Shown here: positions 19,334 to 26,387 of the stretch, piece by piece
Layout of the letters: each line of letters starts with the position of its first letter
Numbering within the stretch: position 1 is the stretch's first letter
Origin: Desulfurispirillum indicum S5
GTDB lineage: Bacteria > Chrysiogenota > Chrysiogenetes > Chrysiogenales > Chrysiogenaceae
NCBI RefSeq assembly: GCF_000177635.2
Contig: NC_014836.1
Location: 1,190,001-1,254,000, forward strand
Length of the DNA stretch: 64,000 nucleotides
Reading direction: 5' to 3'
Made by a program: the position numbers and the translations under genes
The notes under the pieces: generated by a model
Databases searched by the model: none
What the model was told of the DNA's origin: nothing
Seen by the model: only the letters and a program-made list of their open reading frames with translations

Positions 19334-20487
19334 GGTTTTTTCTGCCCGCCTGAGACCGTGTCGCCGTCGCGCAGGCGCTCGTGACCAGCTACGATGACGA
19401 AACCGGAGATTTCCGGTGAGAGAACCTCCACCATGCGGGCATCTTCACGGCCAGTGTGCACCTCCACCTGTTGCACCGTGGAGCTGTTGGGATCAAAGAG
19501 GAAGATGGCCGGCCTGCCATTGCGGTAGGTAATCGCGTTATGGGGAACCTGATAGACAGGGTGTTCGCTCTCAGAGCGCCATCTGACCTGCACGAACATC
19601 CCCGGCTGCAGTTTCTGCTCGGGGTTGGGCAGGGAAATTTCCACCCTGGCGTGGCGGGACAGTTCATCAAAGGCTGGTGCCTTGCGCACAACGGTGCCAT
19701 GGAATATTTCGCCCGGATGGGTAGGGACGGTGATTTCTACGGCATCGCCCGGATTCAGGGCGTAGTAGTCGGCCTGGGTCAGGAACACCGTAGCAGTGAG
19801 GGTATGGATTTTTGCCAGGGTGAATACGGGCGTTCCCGATGCCAGATAGGCACCACGCTGCACAAGGCGGCGCTCCACCACCCGGGGAATGCCATCGTTC
19901 CAGCTGGCGGTGATAGTGAAATAGGAGTGCTGCAGTTTGGCCTGCTCCAGTGCCAGGCGCTTCAGTTCCACCTGGGCCTGGGCCAGGCGCAGACGGGCCT
20001 GCTGGGCCTCCCACTCGGCTTCGGCCTGATCCAGTTCCGCCGAAGAGGTGATATTCTGTCGGTGCAGTGAGCGCACGCGTTCCATACTCACCTGAGCCAG
20101 CTGCGCCCGCGAGGCAGCGTCATCCTCGTTGGCGATGGCCACCATCAGCTCTGCACTGGCCTGGGCGACCACAAGGGACTGCTGGGAGTCCTCGAGATTT
20201 GCCAGTATCTGTCCACTGCGAACCCGGTCACCGATATCCACCTGGAGCTCCTGCAGCGTACCGGCAGCTCTGGCCGAGACATTGAACTGCTCTTCGGATT
20301 CCAGGGAGCCCGAAAATGTGCGCACCGTGTACATGGGGGCGAAGAGAACCTCGCTGATAGTAACCTGGGGCGCAGTGCGGGCTGTTGGAGACGTTGGCGC
20401 TGTGGGCTGGGAAAACTGCGGTGGTCCCTGGAACCAGAGGGAGATGGAGACAATGGCGAGGAGAAACAGCAACAGATTCTTTTTCAT
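19330..20487 (-). CDS. RND efflux periplasmic adaptor (membrane fusion protein)
   Basis: Periplasmic adaptor of 385 aa that couples the RND permease to an outer-membrane channel. The N-terminus is one hydrophobic anchor (about 4-20, LLLFLLAIVSISLWF). The lipoyl halves flank a helical hairpin: ARAAGTLQELQVDIGDRVRSG (about 72-92) and the return strand near 210-230. The beta-barrel region has VEITVPTHPGEIFHGTVV and the C-terminal RLRDGDTV. It is the first gene of a two-gene unit with the permease (4-bp overlap). Its upstream region contains a short repeat fragment and repeat copy B. Confidence 0.93.
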   Translation of the reverse strand: MKKNLLLFLLAIVSISLWFQGPPQFSQPTAPTSPTARTAPQVTISEVLFAPMYTVRTFSGSLESEEQFNVSARAAGTLQELQVDIGDRVRSGQILANLEDSQQSLVVAQASAELMVAIANEDDAASRAQLAQVSMERVRSLHRQNITSSAELDQAEAEWEAQQARLRLAQAQVELKRLALEQAKLQHSYFTITASWNDGIPRVVERRLVQRGAYLASGTPVFTLAKIHTLTATVFLTQADYYALNPGDAVEITVPTHPGEIFHGTVVRKAPAFDELSRHARVEISLPNPEQKLQPGMFVQVRWRSESEHPVYQVPHNAITYRNGRPAIFLFDPNSSTVQQVEVHTGREDARMVEVLSPEISGFVIVAGHERLRDGDTVSGGQKKP

Positions 20488-20512
20488 GGAAAGTCCGATT
20501 TCAGGTGGTGAG

Positions 20513-20539
20513 CAGGCTGTTGAAAATCATCTGCGACAC
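20513..20539. repeat. short fragment of the 'caggctg' repeat module
   Basis: 'caggctgttgaaaa...tcatctgcg' matches, with a small gap, the reverse complement of the 47701-47770 fragment and the junction near the middle of copies A and B. It lies just upstream of the RND adaptor gene. The rest of 20540-20755 shows no gene or clear structure. Confidence 0.5.
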
Positions 20540-20755
20540 GGACCGCTGATTTTTTCGTGTGCCTGCCGGTTCAGGGTATTGCTGGCAGGGGTTATTCATG
20601 GAAACACCCGCTTATAACGTGAATAAAGTGACCATTGCAACGGAAATCGGATCGAATGATGAGAAAGCCTCTCGTTTGCGTGGGTGCCCCGCAGAGCAGC
20701 CTGGCACAGGTTCACCTTGCCTGTGTATTGAGAATGAGGCATAGTAAGGACTGCT

Positions 20756-21540
20756 GTTTCGCACCCTGAAACGGCAGGTTGTCTGCGCCGACTCTGATGC
20801 CATGTTGGAATGGCGGAAATGGTTCTGCACAGACTGCGTCACTTGACATTGCCCTCATCCTGTTTATGAGTTTCTTTTGCCACTTTTGGGTCGCCAAAAG
20901 TGGTGCAAAAGCGACCCCAGTGCTGTCCTTTTCAGCCGTCCGCTTGCCTGGAACTGGGGACCGCAAACAACCGCCCTCCGTGGCTTTTGGTTTGCGGTTG
21001 CCGCCGTCGTGGCGGCAACCCTGCGGGTCCATAGCGTTCCAGTCTTCGCGTCCTGGCTGGGCCAGCCCACGGGGGAGAGACAGAAACAGGCCGTTCCCCC
21101 CCTGAGCCCGTCCGGTGAGTGCGACGCCTGGCTGGCAAGACCCGAAGGGACACTCACAGGAAGTGAGTGGTCCGGCAGCACTGCAGGGAGGCAGGGGTCA
21201 GGCAACGCAAAGAGACCCAGGTGCAAGGCGCGGGCAAAGCGAGGAGTGAGGTGTACTCCCTGTACGTCGCAGTGACGAGCGATGACCGGCAACGCAGCAG
21301 ATGGGGCTCTTTGGGCAGCCTGCTGCCGGATCTCCAGAACAGGCGAGCAGGCGATCCGGAAAAAACGGGCGTTCGGGGGGCGCGTTTTTGTGCCCTTTTT
21401 GCGCGGTCAAAAAGGGCAATATCCGGAAACGAAAAGAGGAATACCAGGTGAGTCAAGCATGCAAGATCAATGCTGTTTTCGCGGGGTAAGTGTCATGTTA
21501 ATAGTTCCTTAAGTCAAGATGATAGATGCAAAACTTGAGT
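20756..21540 (-). repeat. dispersed hairpin-rich repeat, copy B (inverted, with about 180-bp insert)
   Basis: Reverse-oriented relative of copy A, about 785 bp. It keeps the 10-bp stem at 21393-21402/21409-21418 (gccctttttg) and the stem at 20879-20888/20895-20904. Compared with copy A it has about 180 extra bases (about 20919-21097) between 'ctcaggggg' and 'tcgctttt'; this segment has its own nested stems (ccgcaaac with gtttgcgg; gttgccgcc with ggcggcaac). No believable gene is present on either strand. The region fills most of the 1.1-kb gap between the RND adaptor and the outer-membrane protein gene. Confidence 0.85.
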
Positions 21541-21589
21541 AAGGACATATCGTTTTTATGTCATAACGCAGTTCCTGAGGAGAATATTT

Positions 21590-22330
21590 ATGAAACGCTT
21601 TTTTGCACCTGCCCTGGTCGTTGCACTGCTGGCGTCACCGCTGTGGGCCAAGGATATCAGTATTGAAGATTTCCTCACAGAGTCAGAGCCCCAGAAGGTT
21701 TTCCGCAGCATGTCCGAAGATATCGGAGCCGCTTTCGCCTATCGTTCCGTGGCTCCCGCCTACCGGCTAGGGGGGGTGCTGCCCGGCTTTGAACTGGGTG
21801 CCGACGTCAGTGTTTCCAGCCTCAACAACACTGGCACCTGGGGAAAGGTGGGCGAGAACGATTTTTCCAGTTCACTACCCCTGGCCCGCCTGACAGCTCA
21901 GGTCGGGCTGCCCTTTATTCCCCTTGACTTTGGTGTCGCCTATACTTCCGTCCCCAGTTCCGACCTGAAACTGATGGGCTATGAGCTGCGCTACAGTATC
22001 TGGGATGGCGGGGCACTGGCTCCGGCACTGGCGGCCAGGCTGAGCCACTCCAAACTCAGCGGCGTAGACGATCTCTCTTTTGATACCACGGCAGTGGAAG
22101 TCGGCGCTTCCTACGATTTTGCCATTATCACACCCTATGTGAATGCCGGCATGGTCAAGGTTACCAGCGATCCAGACGGAGTGGATGAGCTTGACAAGGA
22201 GACCTTCTCCCTCAAACGCTTCACGGTGGGCGCGCGCATTGCCATCATGCCCCTGGTCGGGGTAACCGTGGAGGCAGACACGACGGGGGATGTGCGAACC
22301 CTTACGGCAAAAATTGCCCTGCGCTTCTAG
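21590..22330 (+). CDS. predicted outer-membrane beta-barrel protein of unknown function
   Basis: A 246-aa protein with a clear signal peptide (about 1-20, cleavage after LWA). The rest alternates polar and hydrophobic residues in amphipathic strands and ends in the strand LTAKIALRF with a C-terminal Phe, the signature used for outer-membrane insertion. Repeated barrel-like segments (GVAYTSVPSS, LRYSIWDGGALAPALAARLS) suggest about 10-12 strands. Start ATG 21590 has GGAG 7 nt upstream. It lies 33 bases before the carbonic-anhydrase-like gene and may be co-transcribed with it. The specific role cannot be named. Confidence 0.75.
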   Translation: MKRFFAPALVVALLASPLWAKDISIEDFLTESEPQKVFRSMSEDIGAAFAYRSVAPAYRLGGVLPGFELGADVSVSSLNNTGTWGKVGENDFSSSLPLARLTAQVGLPFIPLDFGVAYTSVPSSDLKLMGYELRYSIWDGGALAPALAARLSHSKLSGVDDLSFDTTAVEVGASYDFAIITPYVNAGMVKVTSDPDGVDELDKETFSLKRFTVGARIAIMPLVGVTVEADTTGDVRTLTAKIALRF

Positions 22331-22363
22331 CACAACGGGTATTGCGGACACGAGGAGGTACTC

Positions 22364-23473
22364 ATGATCCATCATCACGGCACCAGGAGCATCGACGAAC
22401 GCATCGACTGGATACTGGATCTGAGCCAGCAGCACTCCCAGGTTTTCTGCAGCCCGGAAGCGCAGCTGGCCCGTAAACTCTACCAGGCCAAGCACAATAC
22501 CATGGTGATTGTGCTCAAGTGCATGGATGGACGGATCCATATCCCCTACGCTACCCAGACCCCCCTCGGCATCATCACCCCCATGCGGAACCTGGGCGGC
22601 ATGTTTGACCTGGGCTGGCCCTACCTGGGAGAGGTACTCTTCAACTCCGTCAATGACGCCGTCAGCGCCGGCAAAAAAGTCCTGATCCTCATCACCTACC
22701 ACTATTCCAAGGGAAGTCGTGAGCGCGGCTGCGCCGGATTTCATTACGACTGTGACGCGGCCATGGAGCACACCTACCAGATCCGCCAGCAGGTGGAGGC
22801 CATTTTCGGTTCCGCCCACCAGACAGTGTATCCCATGGTGTGCGGTTTCGAGACCGATGAAGACGCCCTGATTTTCCACGGTGACGAAGAACGCACCCTG
22901 AATATGGCGACCATCAGTCAGGCAGATGAAGAGGGCCTCTATGGAGCCATTCGCGCCCTCTGCCCCGATATGCCGGTACAGATTACCCGTGACCTGCTGC
23001 CCCTGGCCATGGGCAATATCCGTCACATTGCCCAGATGCGGCAGACCAAGCGTGAACTCAACATCGACCACCAGGAGTGGATGATCTGCGTCGGACGGGG
23101 CTTCGATTTTCTCCATGTACCCAATGTGGCCCTGATCGTCGGCCCTTACAGTCCCGATCTCAGTGGCCCCATTGCCAAGGCCGCTTCCATAATTGAAGCC
23201 AATATGCGCGAGGGGCGCATCCGCGACGACGGTTTCTTTCTGCTGGCTTCGGCGCCCTACCGCGAAGTGGGCATGGATCGCGCCCGGGCGGAGCTGAAGT
23301 CCCGCTTTCTCTCGGACTTTGCCGCCAGGGTGATCGCCGAGAGCCTGCCGCAGCTGTACCCGAAGATGATTCGCAAAACAGCGATCCTGAACTGGCAGAC
23401 GCGGGCCCTGGAAATTATTCAGCATCATGGAAATGCACAAGAGGGGGCAAGAGAAGGGAAATGGTCGGAGTGA
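22364..23473 (+). CDS. putative beta-class (CsoSCA-like) carbonic anhydrase
   Basis: A 369-aa cytoplasmic protein with no signal peptide. KCMDGR gives C53-x-D55-x-R57, the zinc Cys and Asp-Arg dyad pattern of beta-carbonic anhydrases. A candidate second half of the zinc site is H113 and C123 (YHYSKGSRERGC), a His-Cys spacing of about ten as in carboxysomal CsoSCA rather than the H-x2-C of ordinary beta enzymes. If right it would hydrate CO2 to bicarbonate. No carboxysome, RuBisCO or shell gene is nearby. ATG 22364 follows AGGAGG. The gene's last 12 bases overlap the 3' end of the convergent tRNA-Pro gene. The assignment rests on motif reading only. Confidence 0.5.
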   Translation: MIHHHGTRSIDERIDWILDLSQQHSQVFCSPEAQLARKLYQAKHNTMVIVLKCMDGRIHIPYATQTPLGIITPMRNLGGMFDLGWPYLGEVLFNSVNDAVSAGKKVLILITYHYSKGSRERGCAGFHYDCDAAMEHTYQIRQQVEAIFGSAHQTVYPMVCGFETDEDALIFHGDEERTLNMATISQADEEGLYGAIRALCPDMPVQITRDLLPLAMGNIRHIAQMRQTKRELNIDHQEWMICVGRGFDFLHVPNVALIVGPYSPDLSGPIAKAASIIEANMREGRIRDDGFFLLASAPYREVGMDRARAELKSRFLSDFAARVIAESLPQLYPKMIRKTAILNWQTRALEIIQHHGNAQEGAREGKWSE

Positions 23474-23538
23474 GAGGATTCGAACCTCCGGCTTCACCGT
23501 CCCGAACGGTGTACTCTACCAGGCTGAGTTACACTCCG
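23462..23538 (-). tRNA. tRNA-Pro (CGG)
   Basis: On the minus strand a full cloverleaf can be drawn: acceptor CGGAGTG/CACTCCG, D-arm with AGCCTGGTAGA, anticodon stem CACCG/CGGTG with loop TTCGGGA (anticodon CGG), and TTCGAAT in the T-loop. The discriminator is A and CCA is encoded (23464-23462). Length is 77 nt. It lies head to tail with the downstream glycosyltransferase gene and overlaps the end of the convergent carbonic-anhydrase-like gene by 12 bases. Confidence 0.95.
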
Positions 23539-23539
23539 A

Positions 23540-24607
23540 CTACTGATTCTGTTTGACGGTCAACATAAGCGTATCAAATTTTTCGATGACGTCAATGGGC
23601 TTGATGATATCCATGACATGGGGATGGCGGACACGCTGTCCCCATCGCAGTTTGTCTTCAGACGTACCCATGTAGGTTCTGACAGCATGGGGGTAGCGGT
23701 TTACGACCCACTGCTGGCTGAGGTAAGGGCCGGTACGCAGGGGATTTGATCCGGCATAGAGGCCGATGGCCGGTGTACCCATGGCCGTGGCCATGTGCAT
23801 GGGTCCGGAATCGGGGGCAATCACGGCGACTGCGCCACCGATCAGCGCCAGCAGAGTCTTCAGGGAGGTGCCCCCGATGGCATTGACGGTGGTGTCCGGG
23901 GTGAGCAGGCTGATCTGCTCACCGTACTGCAGCTCCGTACTGGTTCTGCCTCCAGTGAGGATCGTGGCGATGCCGTACTGCTGGGCTATATGCCGGATCA
24001 CTTCAGCGTACCCTTGTGCTGACCAGTTGCGGAAATTGCGGGTGCGCTGGGTGGAGCAGGGGCTGAGGACAATATAGGGTGTATTCTCCGGAACCAGGAG
24101 TTGCGCCTTTTCCCGCTCTTCCGGAGGAATGGGGATATTCCAGCGCAGGCTGAGGTCACGGGCTCCCAGCATGCGGGCGAAGTCCAGAAAGCCGTCGAGC
24201 ACATGCCCGTTTGCGGATTCGGGAATATGGTGGTTGGTTACAAGCCACTGAAAGTCCTTGGCCCGCTTCCGGTCGAAGCCCAGGCGCGTCCTGGCCCGGA
24301 TCGCCAGGGAGAGCGCACTGGCCCGCAGTGCCACCTGCATAAGCAGCAGCACATCAAAGCACCGTTCATTCAACGAACGCCGAAGTTCCAGGAGCCCCTT
24401 CACACCACTGGCCTTGTCGTACACGATGAATTCCACACCCTCCAGGCCCTGAAGCAGCAGATATTCGGCCTTGCCGATCACCCAGGTGATGCTGGCCTGG
24501 GGGTGGCGTCGCTGGATGGCGCGCACCGCGGGCACCAGATTGCACACATCGCCCAGGGCGGAGAGGCGCAGGATACAGATGGTACGTGGACTTTCGGGCA
24601 GGGGCAT
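23540..24607 (-). CDS. glycosyltransferase family 9 (ADP-heptose:LPS heptosyltransferase-like)
   Basis: A 355-aa GT-B glycosyltransferase that most likely adds heptose to the lipopolysaccharide core at the inner face of the inner membrane. The N-terminus ICILRLSALGDVCNLVPAV is the GT9 donor/acceptor signature, and the C-terminal half has APDSGPMHMATAMGTPAIGLY, which binds the nucleotide-sugar. Its length fits WaaC/WaaF. Its stop codon is one base from the 5' end of tRNA-Pro. Whether it is heptosyltransferase I, II or a relative cannot be told; no other LPS genes are present. Confidence 0.88.
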   Translation of the reverse strand: MPLPESPRTICILRLSALGDVCNLVPAVRAIQRRHPQASITWVIGKAEYLLLQGLEGVEFIVYDKASGVKGLLELRRSLNERCFDVLLLMQVALRASALSLAIRARTRLGFDRKRAKDFQWLVTNHHIPESANGHVLDGFLDFARMLGARDLSLRWNIPIPPEEREKAQLLVPENTPYIVLSPCSTQRTRNFRNWSAQGYAEVIRHIAQQYGIATILTGGRTSTELQYGEQISLLTPDTTVNAIGGTSLKTLLALIGGAVAVIAPDSGPMHMATAMGTPAIGLYAGSNPLRTGPYLSQQWVVNRYPHAVRTYMGTSEDKLRWGQRVRHPHVMDIIKPIDVIEKFDTLMLTVKQNQ

Positions 24608-24655
24608 GGGTGATCTTTCTCAGTCTGAAATTGTCAGGAGAATGTTATCGTTTGT

Positions 24656-24811
24656 GTAACTCTTCACGGTGTAGCAGCATTCGCGCCCGCATTCCTCACG
24701 GAGACACTCGCTTTCATCCGTGGCTCGAGTCTTTGCCGCTCGCCATCCGGGCTCGCTCTCGGAACACAGGCGCTCCTGCTGAAATACAACTGCGTGACCG
24801 TGAATGGTTAC
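24656..24811. repeat. imperfect inverted-repeat-bounded segment (156 bp)
   Basis: gtaactcttcacggt (24656-24670) and accgtgaatggttac (24797-24811) are inverted copies with 13 of 15 matches, bounding a GC-rich segment without a gene. It lies between the glycosyltransferase start and repeat copy C. It could be a small element remnant or chance; no other copy is in the window. Confidence 0.3.
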
Positions 24812-24830
24812 TCGTTTGTTAACACGGAAG

Positions 24831-25040
24831 CTTCACATCTTGTTGTCTTGGGTTAAGGTGTTATTATTCTAACATTTATCGCGCGGAAACTGTATTGATT
24901 TTGAATGCTTGACTTATCTGGTATTCATCCTTTTGCTTCGGGATATTGCACTTTTTGACCGCGCAAAAAGTACACAAAAACGCGCCCCCCGAACGCCCGT
25001 TTTTCCGGCTCGCCTGTTCCGGAGATCCGGCAGCAGGCGG
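24831..25040 (+). repeat. dispersed hairpin-rich repeat, copy C (truncated)
   Basis: Direct copy of the first 225 bp or so of copy A, ending at 'ggcagcaggc'. The stem at 24948-24957/24964-24973 (gcactttttg with caaaaagtac) is kept at 9 of 10 pairs. The last repeat base is immediately next to the asnS stop codon (25041-25043, minus strand). The remaining half of the element is missing. There is no gene in 24608-25040. Confidence 0.85.
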
Positions 25041-26387
25041 TTAAATCAGTTTGGGTGCCCGGGGAAAGGGAATGACATCGCGAATATTGTGCACTCCCGT
25101 GACATATTGCAGCAGCCGCTCCAGTCCCAGGCCAAATCCGGCATGGGGCTGATTTCCGTAACGCCGGAGCTCCAGATACCAGTCCATGGACTCCATGTCA
25201 AGGCCGATTTCTTCCATGCGCTGCTGGAGGACATGAATGTCGTCCTCGCGCTGGGAACCGCCGATGATCTCCCCTATGCCAGGCAGCAGCAGATCCATGG
25301 CCCGCACCGTTGTGCCATCATCGTTGAGCTTCATGTAGAACGCCTTGATCTGTTTCGGGTAGTCGGTGACAAAGACGGGTTTCTGGAAGTGTTCTTCGCA
25401 AAGGTAGCGCTCATGTTCCGACTGCAGATCCACCCCCCAGGCTACGGGGAACGTAAAGGAGCGGGGAGCCTCCAGCAGGATTTCAATGGCCTGGGTGTAG
25501 GTGATGCGCGCAAATGATCCCGCAGTGGTCTGTTGCAGCTTCTGTAACAGACCCTTTTCCATATGCTGCTCAAAGAACGCCAGCTCGGCCGCAAAGGTGT
25601 CGCATACATGGCGGACCATGGATTGAACAAAGTCTTCCGCCAGTGCCATGATATCGTCCAGGTCAGCAAAAGCCACTTCCGGCTCCACCATCCAGAACTC
25701 CGCCAGGTGGCGCGAGGTGTTGGAATTTTCCGAGCGGAAGGTGGGGCCGAAGGTATAAATTCTGCCCAGGGCCGTGGCGAAGGCCTCTCCCTCCAGCTGG
25801 CCACTGACCGTGAGCGAAGCCGGGCGCCCAAAAAAGTCCTGCTCCATATGGGTGTCTCCCGCCGGCAGGGTGGTGACGCGAAACTGCTCTCCGGCGCCTT
25901 CACAGTCATTGGCCGTGATAATAGGCGTCTGCACCCAGTGGAAGCCCAGGTCAGCAAAGTAGCGGTGAATCGCGTGGCTCAGGGACGAGCGCAGGCGGAA
26001 AACCGCGTTGAAGGTGTTTGACCTGGGGCGCAGGTGGGGAAGGCCACGCAGGAACTCCAGGCTGTGGCGTTTTTTCTGCAGGGGGTAGGATTCGGGAGCT
26101 TCGCCGGTGATTTCGATGGACTGCGCCTGCAGCTCCCACTGCTGACCCGTTCCCGGCGAGGGTACCACGTGTCCGTGGCAGCGCAGGGCGGTTCCGGTGG
26201 AGATGTCTGCAGTCTGATCGGCGGGCAGTTCACTGATGATCTGCAGGCTTTCAAAGCAGCTGCCATCGTTGATGGCGATAAAGGTAATGTGCTTGGACTG
26301 GCGGCAGGTGCGCACCAGGCCGCAGACGGTCACGGACTGCTCCGTATGCTGGCCGCTGAGTATGTGGGCTATGGGGATATGCTTCAT
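25041..26387 (-). CDS. asnS: asparaginyl-tRNA synthetase
   Basis: Charges tRNA-Asn. The 448-aa class IIb enzyme has the N-terminal OB-fold anticodon-binding domain (about 15-100) and the catalytic motifs: motif 2 in TFRSENSNTSRHLAEFWMVE and motif 3 in GFGLGLERLLQYVTG, ending with the typical IRDVIPFPRAP. It overlaps the end of uvrC by 4 bp, so it is the last gene of the tyrS-to-asnS run. Repeat copy C directly follows its stop codon. Confidence 0.97.
   Translation of the reverse strand: MKHIPIAHILSGQHTEQSVTVCGLVRTCRQSKHITFIAINDGSCFESLQIISELPADQTADISTGTALRCHGHVVPSPGTGQQWELQAQSIEITGEAPESYPLQKKRHSLEFLRGLPHLRPRSNTFNAVFRLRSSLSHAIHRYFADLGFHWVQTPIITANDCEGAGEQFRVTTLPAGDTHMEQDFFGRPASLTVSGQLEGEAFATALGRIYTFGPTFRSENSNTSRHLAEFWMVEPEVAFADLDDIMALAEDFVQSMVRHVCDTFAAELAFFEQHMEKGLLQKLQQTTAGSFARITYTQAIEILLEAPRSFTFPVAWGVDLQSEHERYLCEEHFQKPVFVTDYPKQIKAFYMKLNDDGTTVRAMDLLLPGIGEIIGGSQREDDIHVLQQRMEEIGLDMESMDWYLELRRYGNQPHAGFGLGLERLLQYVTGVHNIRDVIPFPRAPKLI

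Noticed and set aside
20779-21105. Possible small proteins in repeat copy B (several overlapping frames on both strands)
   Set aside because: The frames differ between copies A, B and C, lack ribosome binding sites and have Arg/Pro/Trp-rich repeats typical of translated structured GC-rich DNA.
21875-23497. A 540-codon open frame antisense to the outer-membrane and carbonic-anhydrase-like genes
   Set aside because: The plus-strand genes have ribosome binding sites, a signal peptide, motifs and conserved-looking composition; the antisense frame has none.
24608-24830. A tRNA or small RNA gene in the gap upstream of the glycosyltransferase
   Set aside because: No cloverleaf could be drawn and no terminator-like poly-T hairpin is present.
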